Positions 19,504-27,091 of a DNA stretch of 64,000 nucleotides are shown here, one piece after another. Numbering within the stretch: the stretch's first letter is position 1; every line of letters starts with the position of its first letter. The DNA comes from Blautia faecis (lineage in GTDB: Bacteria > Bacillota > Clostridia > Lachnospirales > Lachnospiraceae): contig NZ_JAJCIA010000021.1 in assembly GCF_020554845.1 (NCBI RefSeq), forward strand, positions 15,922-79,921, written 5' to 3'. A program made the position numbers and the translations under genes. Below the pieces are notes generated by a model. That model did no database searches. It was given only the letters and a program-made list of their open reading frames with translations, and was not told the origin of the DNA.

Positions 19504-21231
19504 TTACTCTTCGTGAGTATCCTGCAATGCCAGGTAACCTTCCTCGCCAGTTCTGATTTTGACAACGTTTTCGATATCATATACGAAAACTTTTCCATCA
19601 CCGATCTGACCAGTATGAAGAACTTTCTTAGCGGTTTCGATAACCTTCTGAACAGGAACAAGGCTGACAACAATTTCAATCTTGACTTTCGGAAGCAGGT
19701 TCATATCCATCTCAACGCCACGATAGTAAGCAGGAGCCCCTTTCTGGACACCACAGCCAAGAACGTTTGTAATGGTGATTCCGGTTACGCCGATTTCATT
19801 CATAGCCTGCATAAACTCTTCCAGCTTGTTCTGACGGGTAATGATAACAACCTTTGTAAGCTTATGAACGCCGTCTGCCGGGATTTCCGGAATGAATTCA
19901 GCTGGAGCAGAAGGTCTGGGAGCAGCGGTAAATTCTCTGGAAGTTCCCATAGGAGTGGGAACAGAAGCAACAGCATCGCGAATAGCAAATCCGTCATAAG
20001 CACTTGCAAGACCATGTTCTTTTATATCAAGACCCTGAATCTCCTCTTCAGCAGATACTCGAAGACCCATAGTATGTTTGATAACCTGGAAAATAATTGT
20101 CATTGTAACTGCAACCCATGCAATTGTGATAAACATTCCGGCAAGCTGTACACCAAATCCGTGGAAACCGCCGCCAACAAGAAGACCTTTCCAGTCTGTA
20201 CCAGATCCGTCGGAGAAAAGACCAACGGCGAGAGTACCAAATGCACCGTTTAAGCCATGGACACCAACAGCACCAACCGGATCATCAACTTTTAATACTT
20301 TATCAATAAATTCAATACCAAATACTACAATAAAACCAGCTGCAATACCGATAATAGCAGCAGATGTAGGAGATACGGTATCACATCCTGCAGTAATTGC
20401 AACAAGACCTGCAAGAGATCCGTTCAGGGACATGGACACATCTGGTTTTTTATAACGGATCCATGTGATCATCATAACAGTTACAGTTGCAACTGCAGCG
20501 GCAAGGTTTGTGGTAACGAAGATTTTTCCTGCACTTACAATTGCATCGCCTTCCATGGATACAGTGGAAGCACCGTTGAAACCAAACCAACAGAACCAGA
20601 GGATAAATACACCAAGTGCACCGACTGTCAGGTTATGACCTGGAATTGCTTTTGATTTTCCACTTTTGGAATATTTTCCGATACGTGGTCCAAGAATGAC
20701 GGCACCGATAAAGGCGGCCACACCACCTACCATATGTACTGCACAGGAACCTGCGAAATCATGGAAGCCCATCTGACTGATGAAACCGCCGCCCCAGATC
20801 CAGTGACCGGAAATCGGATATACTACAAGGCTGATCATAAGACTGTATACACAATACGATGAGAATTTGGTTCTCTCAGCCATAGCACCGGAAACAATTG
20901 TAGCGGAAGTAGCACAGAAGACTGTCTGGAAAATCAGGAATGCCCAGAACGGAACTCCGTCAGGAAGCATTGCACTGCCATAATTTGCTTCTGAAGCGAT
21001 ACCACCGATTCTTCCGAAGAAGCCGTTTCCTGCACCGAACATGATTCCAAAGCCAACCAGCCAGAAAGCCGGAGTACCGATACAGAAATCCATCAGGTTT
21101 TTCATAATAATGTTACCTGCATTTTTGGCTCTGGTGAAACCTGTCTCCACCATAGCAAATCCGGCCTGCATAAAGAAGACCAGCGCGGCACCAACAAGTA
21201 CCCAGATCGTGTTTACTGCTGAATAATTCAT
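19504..21231 (-). CDS. Ammonium transporter fused to a PII signalling domain
   Basis: A 575-residue fusion. Residues about 1-420 are an Amt/Rh ammonium channel of eleven helices (FFMQAGFAMVETGFTRAKNA, DFAGSCAVHMVGGVAAFIGA, HGLNGAFGTLAVG with pore histidine). Residues about 465-575 are a PII domain (KVVIITRQNKLEEFMQAMNE; T-loop region GAPAYYRGVEMDMNLLPKVK; KVFVYDIENVVKIRTGEEG). In most bacteria AmtB and GlnK are separate and GlnK plugs the pore when nitrogen is plentiful; here the gate is covalently attached. The T-loop tyrosine is kept. Start at 21231 follows GGGAGG; upstream in-frame codons lie in the leader. Its leader carries an ANTAR-type hairpin/terminator, so expression is probably controlled by nitrogen through antitermination. 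Confidence 0.92.
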   Translation of the reverse strand: MNYSAVNTIWVLVGAALVFFMQAGFAMVETGFTRAKNAGNIIMKNLMDFCIGTPAFWLVGFGIMFGAGNGFFGRIGGIASEANYGSAMLPDGVPFWAFLIFQTVFCATSATIVSGAMAERTKFSSYCVYSLMISLVVYPISGHWIWGGGFISQMGFHDFAGSCAVHMVGGVAAFIGAVILGPRIGKYSKSGKSKAIPGHNLTVGALGVFILWFCWFGFNGASTVSMEGDAIVSAGKIFVTTNLAAAVATVTVMMITWIRYKKPDVSMSLNGSLAGLVAITAGCDTVSPTSAAIIGIAAGFIVVFGIEFIDKVLKVDDPVGAVGVHGLNGAFGTLAVGLFSDGSGTDWKGLLVGGGFHGFGVQLAGMFITIAWVAVTMTIIFQVIKHTMGLRVSAEEEIQGLDIKEHGLASAYDGFAIRDAVASVPTPMGTSREFTAAPRPSAPAEFIPEIPADGVHKLTKVVIITRQNKLEEFMQAMNEIGVTGITITNVLGCGVQKGAPAYYRGVEMDMNLLPKVKIEIVVSLVPVQKVIETAKKVLHTGQIGDGKVFVYDIENVVKIRTGEEGYLALQDTHEE

Positions 21232-21292
21232 AATAATTTCCTCCCTCTTTTCGCACTTTTCGAAATGTTTCGAAAAACACGTTTTTAATATC

Positions 21293-21343
21293 AAAAAGCG
21301 CGAAAGAGAAAACAAATTTGTTTTTTCTTTCGCGCCTTTACGA
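21293..21343 (-). promoter_or_regulatory. ANTAR-type attenuator in the amt-PII leader
   Basis: On the minus strand TCGT-AAAGGC-GCGA (21343-21330) is a hairpin with a hexaloop. The loop and its 3' arm then form the 5' side of a terminator, AAAGGCGCGAAAGA... with ...TCTTTCGCGCTTTTT. The second candidate hairpin inside it is AAAC-AAATTT-GTTT. Same layout as the glnN, pyrG and glnA leaders. Confidence 0.75.
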
Positions 21344-21352
21344 TCCTGGTAT

Positions 21353-21381
21353 ATTATCTGCGTCTGCAGAAATATTGTTAC
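21353..21381 (-). promoter_or_regulatory. Promoter of the amt-PII gene
   Basis: Minus strand GTAACA (21381-21376), 17 bases, GATAAT (21358-21353). The -35 box falls in the end of the palindromic repeat, so the repeat seems to supply part of the promoter. Confidence 0.5.
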
Positions 21382-21544
21382 TGTTCACTCTGTGACCAGT
21401 AACACGCTTCGCGATGCACAGAAAGACGAACCTTCTTGTGACAGGCACAAGAAGTAGCGTTTGCTGCGCAAACTTAATTCTCGGGTTTTCTGTGAACTTT
21501 GTTTACAAAAAACACCTTGCGGAATGTTACCAGTGAACAGTAAC
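21377..21544. repeat. Composite palindromic repeat element
   Basis: Fills the gap between amt and glnN leaders. Left edge: GTTACTGTTCACTCTGTGAC then CAGTAAC, a near-perfect palindrome (21377-21403), followed by ACGCTTCGCGATG. Middle: copy 2 of the 48-nt two-hairpin repeat (21428-21475; CTTCTTGTG/CACAAGAAG and GTTTGC/GCAAAC stems). Right edge: TGTGAACTTTG...GGAATGTTACCAGTGAACAG (21491-21540), related to 52118-52170. No gene is seen in it. Confidence 0.6.
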
Positions 21545-21574
21545 GAAATATTCAGTTGTAAAATTAATATGTAA

Positions 21575-21662
21575 AACAGGGGATATCCGTATCGTGTGAT
21601 TAATGGATGAGGAAATCGATAATGAATTATGAAGTAGAGTTTCATAATAGATATCCCCTGTA
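21575..21662 (-). terminator. Terminator of glnN
   Basis: Minus strand arms ACAGGGGATATC and GATATCCCCTGT followed by TTT, with an inner hairpin ATTATGAA / TTCATAAT in the loop. The stem lies about 75 bases beyond the glnN stop. Confidence 0.7.
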
Positions 21663-21736
21663 TTTACCTGTGTGAGAAACAAATTCCAAAAACAGGAACA
21701 GTTTCTTTCATTTAGAATTCTCCTCTGTAAATCTGA

Positions 21737-23836
21737 TCAGATATAGAAGAGAAGTTTTCCATATGTAGGATATGGAAGCAGATCATCCGGAATGAGAGTT
21801 TCAGCTTCATCAGCAGATTTTCTCAATTCCTCCATGTCCTCAAGTACTTCAGTCTGATACAGTTTTGCATTTTCCAGAACATCTTCAGTTGCTTTTGCTT
21901 TTGCTGTATCAGATTTCAGCTTCTCAAGACCTTTTGTCATAGCATCCTGAAGTCCGGACAGCTTGGTGATAAGAGTAGTTTCACTCTCACAGGTGATTCC
22001 AGGTACAACAGATGCTTTCAGGCTTGCTGTGCTTGCAATTTCTTCAATATAAGACATAACAGATGGAAGAAGGTCTTTCTGAACCATTTCAACCATTGTA
22101 TTAGATTCGATGTTGATGGTCTTGGAGTAGTTCTCAAGCCAGATTTCATAACGGGAGTGCAGCTCTTCGCTGGTGAAAATGCTGTGCTTTGTGAACAGGT
22201 CGATATTCTTCTGGGCAATCCACATTGGGAGAGCATCCGGGGTAGACTTCAGGTTGTAAAGACCACGTTTTTCAGCCTCTTCAATCCACTCATCTGTATA
22301 ACCGTTACCGTTGAAGATCACACGTTTGTGTTTCTTAATGGCTCTCTTAATCAGTTCATGAACTGCATGTTCCATATCTTCCGGAGCTACACCATCAAGC
22401 TCTTTGGCAAACTGGTCAAGAGCTTCCGCAACAGCTGTATTCAATACAATATTCGGGTTTGCAACAGAAGCAGCAGAACCAAGCATACGGAACTCGAATT
22501 TGTTTCCGGTAAATGCAAATGGTGAAGTACGGTTTCTGTCAGTATTGTCTTTTACAAAGTGTGGCAGAACAATTGCTCCGATATCCATCTGTACAGCGCC
22601 GTGAGAAGTAAAGTAAGTATCATTTTCGATAGACTTCAGAACTTCTGTAAGTTCATCACCAAGGAAAATAGATACAACTGCGGGCGGAGCCTCGTTGGCA
22701 CCAAGTCTGTGATCATTTCCTGCACTTGCAACGGAGATACGAAGAAGATCAGCATATTCATCAACTGCTTTAATAACTGCCATTAAGAAGACAAGAAACT
22801 GAATGTTTTCAGATGGTGTTTTTCCAGGATCCAGAAGATTTACGCCATCATCTGTGATCATGGACCAGTTGTTGTGCTTACCACTTCCATTGATTCCCTC
22901 AAATGGTTTTTCGTGAAGCAGGCAAACCAGATCATGTTTGTCAGCAACCTTTTTCATGATTTCCATTGTCAGCTGGTTGTGGTCAACGGCTACATTTGTG
23001 GTATCAAATACAGGAGCCAGCTCATGCTGTGCAGGAGCAACCTCGTTATGTTTTGTTTTTGCAGGAATGCCAAGCTTCCAGAGTTCTACATCAAGATCAT
23101 GCATGTAAGCTGCAACCTTTGGCTTCAGAGTTCCAAAGTAGTGATCTTCCATTTCCTGTCCCTTAGGAGCTGGAGCACCAAGTAAGGTACGTCCACAGAA
23201 TACAAGATCTTTTCTTTCTTTATAAAGCTCCTTTGGAACCAGGAAGTATTCCTGCTCAGGTCCTACTGTTGTGGAAACATGTTTAATTCCCTTGTTTCCA
23301 AGAACGTGAAGCATGTTTACGGCTGCTTTATTTAAGGTATCCATAGAGCGAAGGAGAGGAGTCTTTTTGTCAAGTGCCTCACCGCTGTAGGAACAGAATG
23401 CTGTAGGAATGTAAAGGGTTCCGTCTTTAATGAAGGCCGGTGATGTTGGATCCCATGCTGTGTATCCTCTTGCTTCAAAAGTAGCACGAAGACCGCCGGA
23501 TGGAAAACTGGAAGCATCCGGTTCACCTTTTACAAGTTCTTTTCCGGAGAAATCCATGATCACCTGTCCATCGCCTGTTGGGGAAATGAAGCTGTCGTGT
23601 TTCTCAGCTGTTACATTTGTCATAGGCTGGAACCAGTGTGTATAATGAGTAGCACCATTTTCGATTGCCCATTCTTTCATGGCTACTGCAACGGAGTTTG
23701 CAACATCAAGCTCCAGGTGAGTACCATTTTCGATGGTCTTTTTCAGTGCTTTGTACATGTCCTTAGGTAATTTACTGCGCATAATCCTGTCGTTGAAAAC
23801 AAGACTTCCATAGATTTCGGGAATATTCTGTGTCAT
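21737..23836 (-). CDS. glnN: Type III glutamine synthetase
   Basis: A 699-residue GSIII enzyme making glutamine from glutamate, ammonia and ATP. GSIII signatures are visible: NDRIMRSKLPKDMYKALKKT near the start, THWFQPMTNVTAEKHDSFI, FPSGGLRATFEARGYTAWDP, GPEQEYFLV, NEVAPAQHELAPVF and GINGSGKHNNWSM. Length equals the family norm (~700), far above GlnA. I place the start at 23836, with AAGGAG ten bases upstream; the longer frame runs into the attenuator. A second, type I synthetase gene (glnA) is at 35 kb, so the cell has two. The leader carries a dual-hairpin ANTAR-like attenuator and a near-consensus promoter. Confidence 0.95.
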   Translation of the reverse strand: MTQNIPEIYGSLVFNDRIMRSKLPKDMYKALKKTIENGTHLELDVANSVAVAMKEWAIENGATHYTHWFQPMTNVTAEKHDSFISPTGDGQVIMDFSGKELVKGEPDASSFPSGGLRATFEARGYTAWDPTSPAFIKDGTLYIPTAFCSYSGEALDKKTPLLRSMDTLNKAAVNMLHVLGNKGIKHVSTTVGPEQEYFLVPKELYKERKDLVFCGRTLLGAPAPKGQEMEDHYFGTLKPKVAAYMHDLDVELWKLGIPAKTKHNEVAPAQHELAPVFDTTNVAVDHNQLTMEIMKKVADKHDLVCLLHEKPFEGINGSGKHNNWSMITDDGVNLLDPGKTPSENIQFLVFLMAVIKAVDEYADLLRISVASAGNDHRLGANEAPPAVVSIFLGDELTEVLKSIENDTYFTSHGAVQMDIGAIVLPHFVKDNTDRNRTSPFAFTGNKFEFRMLGSAASVANPNIVLNTAVAEALDQFAKELDGVAPEDMEHAVHELIKRAIKKHKRVIFNGNGYTDEWIEEAEKRGLYNLKSTPDALPMWIAQKNIDLFTKHSIFTSEELHSRYEIWLENYSKTINIESNTMVEMVQKDLLPSVMSYIEEIASTASLKASVVPGITCESETTLITKLSGLQDAMTKGLEKLKSDTAKAKATEDVLENAKLYQTEVLEDMEELRKSADEAETLIPDDLLPYPTYGKLLFYI

Positions 23837-23893
23837 AACGGATACGCTCCTTTCACTTTTCATGTCTTTCTTCATCCTTATTTTTGATAAAAG

Positions 23894-23941
23894 AAAAAGG
23901 CGCCTTGGATACATTTCTGTATTCCAAAGCGCCTTTGCTTT
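23894..23941 (-). promoter_or_regulatory. ANTAR-type attenuator in the glnN leader
   Basis: Minus strand hairpin 1 is AAAGC-AAAGGC-GCTTT (23941-23926). Hairpin 2 is GGAATAC-AGAAAT-GTATCC (23925-23907). The loop and 3' arm of hairpin 1 pair with CCAAGGCGCC to form a terminator ending in TTTTT (23936-23894). Two adjacent hexaloop hairpins overlapping a terminator match known ANTAR RNA targets. Confidence 0.8.
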
Positions 23942-23950
23942 ATGTTCTGT

Positions 23951-23978
23951 AGTATACTCAAAAAAAAACAGATGTCAA
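23951..23978 (-). promoter_or_regulatory. Promoter of glnN
   Basis: Minus strand TTGACA (23978-23973), 16 bases including nine T in a row, TATACT (23956-23951). The start point would fall a few bases before the attenuator. Confidence 0.8.
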
Positions 23979-24056
23979 TAGTTTTTTTGAAAAAAATTCC
24001 AAAAAGATTTTGCGGTTGACTGAAAAAAGTTCTTGCTCAAATTAGGATAGGCATAC

Positions 24057-24084
24057 TTGACAAATAGGTTTCTTCCATTATAAT
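24057..24084 (+). promoter_or_regulatory. Promoter of purF
   Basis: TTGACA (24057-24062), 16 bases, TATAAT (24079-24084). Confidence 0.85.
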
Positions 24085-24091
24085 TTTTGTT

Positions 24092-24176
24092 CAGAGCCAG
24101 GCAAATTTACAGTAAGATATGTGAGCGTGCTTGCATAACGATACGTCCTTGGCTGTAAATTTATTTGGCGATACGC
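24092..24176 (+). ncRNA. Structured purF leader, type unknown
   Basis: The transcript start is followed by arms GCCAGGCAAATTTACAG and CTGTAAATTTATTTGGC, 14 of 17 positions complementary, closing a ~45-base region. There is no T-run terminator after it and it does not match the guanine/adenine riboswitch core. About 80 bases of plain leader follow before the ribosome site. It may be a protein- or metabolite-binding RNA; function not recognised. Confidence 0.4.
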
Positions 24177-24254
24177 AAAATCGACGAAATGGGATGCATT
24201 TTTGAGATTGGATTTGATCATTAAAATAAAACTCAGTACCGAGGAGGAAAACAA

Positions 24255-25679
24255 ATGGCAGAGATTAAAGAAGAGTGTGGTGTCTTCGGAATCTATGACC
24301 TGGATGGAAATGATGTGACGTCTTCTATTTACTATGGTCTGACTTCTTTGCAGCACCGTGGTCAGGAAGCCTGTGGCCTGGCAGTATCGGATACTAAGGG
24401 ACCTATTGGAAATGTTAAGTTTCACAAAGATCTTGGTCTGGTAAGCGAGGTGCTTCGCGAGGATACACTCCATAAGATGAGCGGTGATATCGGAATCGGA
24501 CATGTACGCTATTCCACAACAGGAGCATCCGTTGCAGAGAACGCACAGCCTTTGGTTTTATCTTATGTAAAAGGAAGTCTGGCACTGGCACACAATGGAA
24601 ACCTTGTTAACACTGGGACACTGAAATGGGAACTGATCCAGAGCGGAGCAGTTTTTCATACCACCACTGACTCAGAAGTGATTGCATTTCATGTAGCCAG
24701 AGAGCGGGTACATACCAGCTGTGTAGAGGAGGCGGTCCTGAATACAGCCAGGAAGCTACAAGGCGCATACGGCCTTGTGATCATGAGCCCCCGTAAGCTG
24801 ATCGGAGTCCGTGACCCCTATGGCTTAAAGCCTCTCTGCCTTGGAAAAAGGGACAATGCTTACGTGCTGGCTTCTGAGAGCTGTGCACTTACTTCTGTAG
24901 GTGCCGAGTTTATCCGTGATATCGAACCTGGTGAGATGATTACGATCAGCCGCAAGGGCGTGAAGTCAGACAGGACTCTTGCAGATACTGTGAAAAAACG
25001 TGCTCACTGTGTTTTTGAATATATCTATTTTGCAAGACTGGACAGTACCATGGACGGTGTAAAGGTTTATGACGCACGTATACGTGGCGGTAAATCCCTT
25101 GCAAAATCTTATCCTGTGGAGGCAGATCTTGTCACCGGCGTTCCAGAATCCGGTCTTCCTGCAGCCAAGGGATTTTCTGAAGAATCTGGTATTCCATTCG
25201 GATTTGCATTTTATAAGAACTCTTATATCGGCAGAACTTTTATCAAACCTACTCAGAAGGAGAGAGAATCCAGCGTTCATCTGAAGCTGAGCGTATTGGA
25301 TGCAGTTGTAAAAGGAAAACGCATTGTACTTGTGGATGATTCTATTGTCCGTGGAACCACCATAGCAAACCTGATCCGCATGCTGAAAGAAGCAGGCGCT
25401 CTTGAAGTACACGTAAGGATCAGTTCCCCGCCATTTTTACATCCATGCTATTTCGGAACCGATGTGCCAAGCAATGACCAGCTGATCGCAGCACAGCACT
25501 CCACAGAAGAAATCTGTAAGATGATAGGGGCCGATTCCCTTGGTTATATGGAGATTGATTATCTGGAGGGCATGGCAGGTGGACTTCCTATTTGCAAGGC
25601 ATGCTTTGACGGAAAGTATCCGATGGTAATTCCAGATGAGAATAATTTACAAAATGATTTTGAAATTCATAAGATATGA
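24255..25679 (+). CDS. purF: Amidophosphoribosyltransferase
   Basis: Transfers the amide of glutamine to PRPP, the first step of purine synthesis. Residues 1-~240 are the Ntn glutaminase: MAEIKEE is a short propeptide and Cys8 (ECGVFGIYD) becomes the N-terminal nucleophile; HRGQEACGLA and HNGNLVN follow. The phosphoribosyltransferase half has the PRPP loop VLVDDSIVRGTT. Cysteines in the C-terminal part (PTCK-like PICKACFDG) fit the iron-sulfur type found in Bacillus. 474 residues, normal length. Start follows GAGGAGG. It is not in a pur operon here; it stands alone among glutamine genes, with its own promoter and terminator. Confidence 0.95.
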   Translation: MAEIKEECGVFGIYDLDGNDVTSSIYYGLTSLQHRGQEACGLAVSDTKGPIGNVKFHKDLGLVSEVLREDTLHKMSGDIGIGHVRYSTTGASVAENAQPLVLSYVKGSLALAHNGNLVNTGTLKWELIQSGAVFHTTTDSEVIAFHVARERVHTSCVEEAVLNTARKLQGAYGLVIMSPRKLIGVRDPYGLKPLCLGKRDNAYVLASESCALTSVGAEFIRDIEPGEMITISRKGVKSDRTLADTVKKRAHCVFEYIYFARLDSTMDGVKVYDARIRGGKSLAKSYPVEADLVTGVPESGLPAAKGFSEESGIPFGFAFYKNSYIGRTFIKPTQKERESSVHLKLSVLDAVVKGKRIVLVDDSIVRGTTIANLIRMLKEAGALEVHVRISSPPFLHPCYFGTDVPSNDQLIAAQHSTEEICKMIGADSLGYMEIDYLEGMAGGLPICKACFDGKYPMVIPDENNLQNDFEIHKI

Positions 25680-25749
25680 GAGAAATAATTTCGCTTATAC
25701 AGGTTGTTCCAGAACATTCATAACAATAAAATAGTGCATAACTACCAAA

Positions 25750-25779
25750 ATACCGATTGCATATTTGTGCAATCGGTAT
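25750..25779 (+). terminator. Terminator of purF
   Basis: Perfect 12-bp hairpin ATACCGATTGCA / TGCAATCGGTAT followed by an imperfect T-stretch. Confidence 0.75.
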
Positions 25780-25822
25780 AATTATTTCTGAAATGTTATA
25801 AAAAAGTGTGCGAGAAAAAAAC

Positions 25823-25879
25823 TTGACAAATATGGAGACTTGGTGCATAATTTGCCTCGATCAAAGGAAAACGTTTTCA
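25823..25879 (+). promoter_or_regulatory. Promoter and cre-like site of the HPr-like gene
   Basis: TTGACA (25823-25828), 17 bases, CATAAT (25846-25851). Just downstream, GGAAAACGTTTTCA (25866-25879) fits the CcpA cre consensus at all but the first base and lies inside a hairpin with arms ATCAAAG and CTTTGAT. Confidence 0.6.
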
Positions 25880-25942
25880 AGAGTCTTTGATTTTGATAGA
25901 AAAGGAAACTATAATTCCTGTAAAACAGAAAGGGTGATAACG

Positions 25943-26170
25943 ATGTGTCAGAAGCAGATTAAGCTGAATGCGAAGGAAGATGTTCAGGAATTCGTAAGGG
26001 CAGCGGGTAAATGTGATTTTGACATAGATGTTTTCTATAACAGAATCATCATTGATGCAAAATCCATTCTGGGAGTTCTGAGCATGGATCTTACAAGGGT
26101 TCTTACTGTACAGTGCCATGGCGAGAGCAAGGAATTTAACCGTACATTACAGAAGTTTGCAGTTGCCTGA
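25943..26170 (+). CDS. HPr-family protein without the active-site histidine (Crh-like)
   Basis: A 75-residue protein with the HPr fold (IDVFYNRIIIDAKSILGVLS matches the central strand and helix of HPr). In true HPr a histidine near residue 15 carries phosphate for sugar import; that segment here reads KEDVQEFVRAAGK and has no histidine. The regulatory serine region (AKSILGV, Ser41, equal to Ser46 of HPr) is kept. That is the pattern of Crh, which after serine phosphorylation is a CcpA corepressor but does not work in the phosphotransferase system. Start at 25943 follows AAAGGGTG. It has its own promoter, a cre-like site and a terminator. Confidence 0.8.
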   Translation: MCQKQIKLNAKEDVQEFVRAAGKCDFDIDVFYNRIIIDAKSILGVLSMDLTRVLTVQCHGESKEFNRTLQKFAVA

Positions 26171-26220
26171 TTAAGCAGTTGTAAACTGGCACCTTTTAAG
26201 GTGTCCATAAAAATCGTAAA

Positions 26221-26289
26221 AAACAGATATTGCCGGGAACGACTTGAAATATGAGACAGCATGGCATCCCGACAGCATCTGTTTTTTTT
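26221..26289 (+). terminator. Terminator of the Crh-like gene
   Basis: AACAGATATTGCCGGGA pairs with TCCCGACAGCATCTGTT, then eight T. The stem has two internal mismatches. Confidence 0.75.
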
Positions 26290-26299
26290 ATAACCCAAA

Positions 26300-26911
26300 T
26301 TGCTATTTAATTGGTTGGTCGTTATCCCGGACGCGATTTCACAATGTATATTCACCGCCGCGCGTCGCAACGTTCCGGCAAGCTAATGACTAACTACGAC
26401 TAAGACGCTCAGGAGAGCCTTCGCGCCTAAGTCTCCGTAAGTCATGGATCTCGCCTCCACTAAAACCGCTCCTGAAATGCGCGGCTTGCGAATATACATT
26501 GCAAAATCGCTGGTTACTGGAAAGGGAAGAAAGAAACAGTAACGACAACAACGGGGGTGGGGGGAAGTAATTGGTATCCCGCAACTTTATTGTTTTTTCT
26601 AATCTATCGTTGTCAAGAAAGTATCGGGAAACCAATCACTCCCCTCCCCCTTCGTTAAAAGTTCTTACCAACCAGCAAGTCCCAGCCAGTACACAGCATT
26701 TGGGCAATGTGTATTACTCCAGCGAGCCATTTCAGGCGCGCCCTTAGCGCAAGCGAAATCCAGCGCTTACGGAGACTTATGCGTGAGGGCTCTCCCGAAC
26801 GCATTAGTCGCAGTTAGCGATTAGTTTGCTGGAGCGTTGCGCCGGCGAGTGAGTAATACACATTGCCCAAATGCGTCCGCATTGAAGAACTTTTAATCAA
26901 CTAAATAGCAA
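26300..26911. repeat. 612-bp imperfect palindrome made of two inverted structured units
   Basis: The two ~300-base arms are mirror related end to end. Outer ends: TTGCTATTTAATT (26300) and AACTAAATAGCAA (26899). Middle: GCAACGTTCCGGCAAGCTAA... against the complement of ...TTAGTTTGCTGGAGCGTTGC, and TAAGTCTCCGTAAG against CTTACGGAGACTTA. Inner ends flank a ~20-base loop at 26593-26613. Each arm also folds on itself: CAATGTATATTC/GAATATACATTG (12 bp, 26342 and 26490) on the left and ATTTGGGCAATGTGTATTAC plus TC (22 bp, 26698 and 26851) on the right. The arms have diverged (roughly two-thirds identical by eye). GC-rich and without a plausible gene; the rest of the 920-base gap holds the flanking terminator and the pyrG promoter. 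Confidence 0.75.
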
Positions 26912-26920
26912 AAAAGTGGA

Positions 26921-26949
26921 TTGACAAAGCCAAAAAAATGATATATTAT
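26921..26949 (+). promoter_or_regulatory. Promoter of pyrG-gltBD
   Basis: TTGACA (26921-26926), 17 bases, TATTAT (26944-26949), starting 10 bases after the palindrome. Confidence 0.85.
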
Positions 26950-26976
26950 ATACCATATTTTTGAATAAGAATTTGT

Positions 26977-27046
26977 TTTGACAAAGGCGTCAAAGAGAAA
27001 TGGATAGGTTAAGTGCCCCCTAATCCTCCTCTTTGACGCCTTTTTT
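26977..27046 (+). promoter_or_regulatory. ANTAR-type attenuator in the pyrG leader
   Basis: Hairpin TTTGAC-AAAGGC-GTCAAA (26977-26994), six perfect pairs and the same hexaloop as the glnN and amt leaders. AAAGGCGTCAAAGAG then pairs with CTCTTTGACGCC to form a terminator with six T (26983-27046). A second hairpin between them (GGATAGG...CCTAATCC) is less regular. A Bacillus-type pyrG control by G-stuttering would need a GGG start, which I do not see. Confidence 0.75.
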
Positions 27047-27091
27047 ACATATTAGAACACATTAAAAGCAATTGGAGGAGGAAATCGAAAG

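Noticed and set aside
24085-24254. Purine riboswitch before purF
   Set aside because: The conserved three-way junction bases are missing.
26390-26635. Minus-strand frame in the large palindrome
   Set aside because: The sequence is constrained as inverted repeats and the frame has no ribosome site or known family.
26921-27046. Bacillus-type pyrG control by G-stuttering at the start site
   Set aside because: The predicted start is not GGG; the hexaloop hairpin shared with other nitrogen genes explains the leader better.
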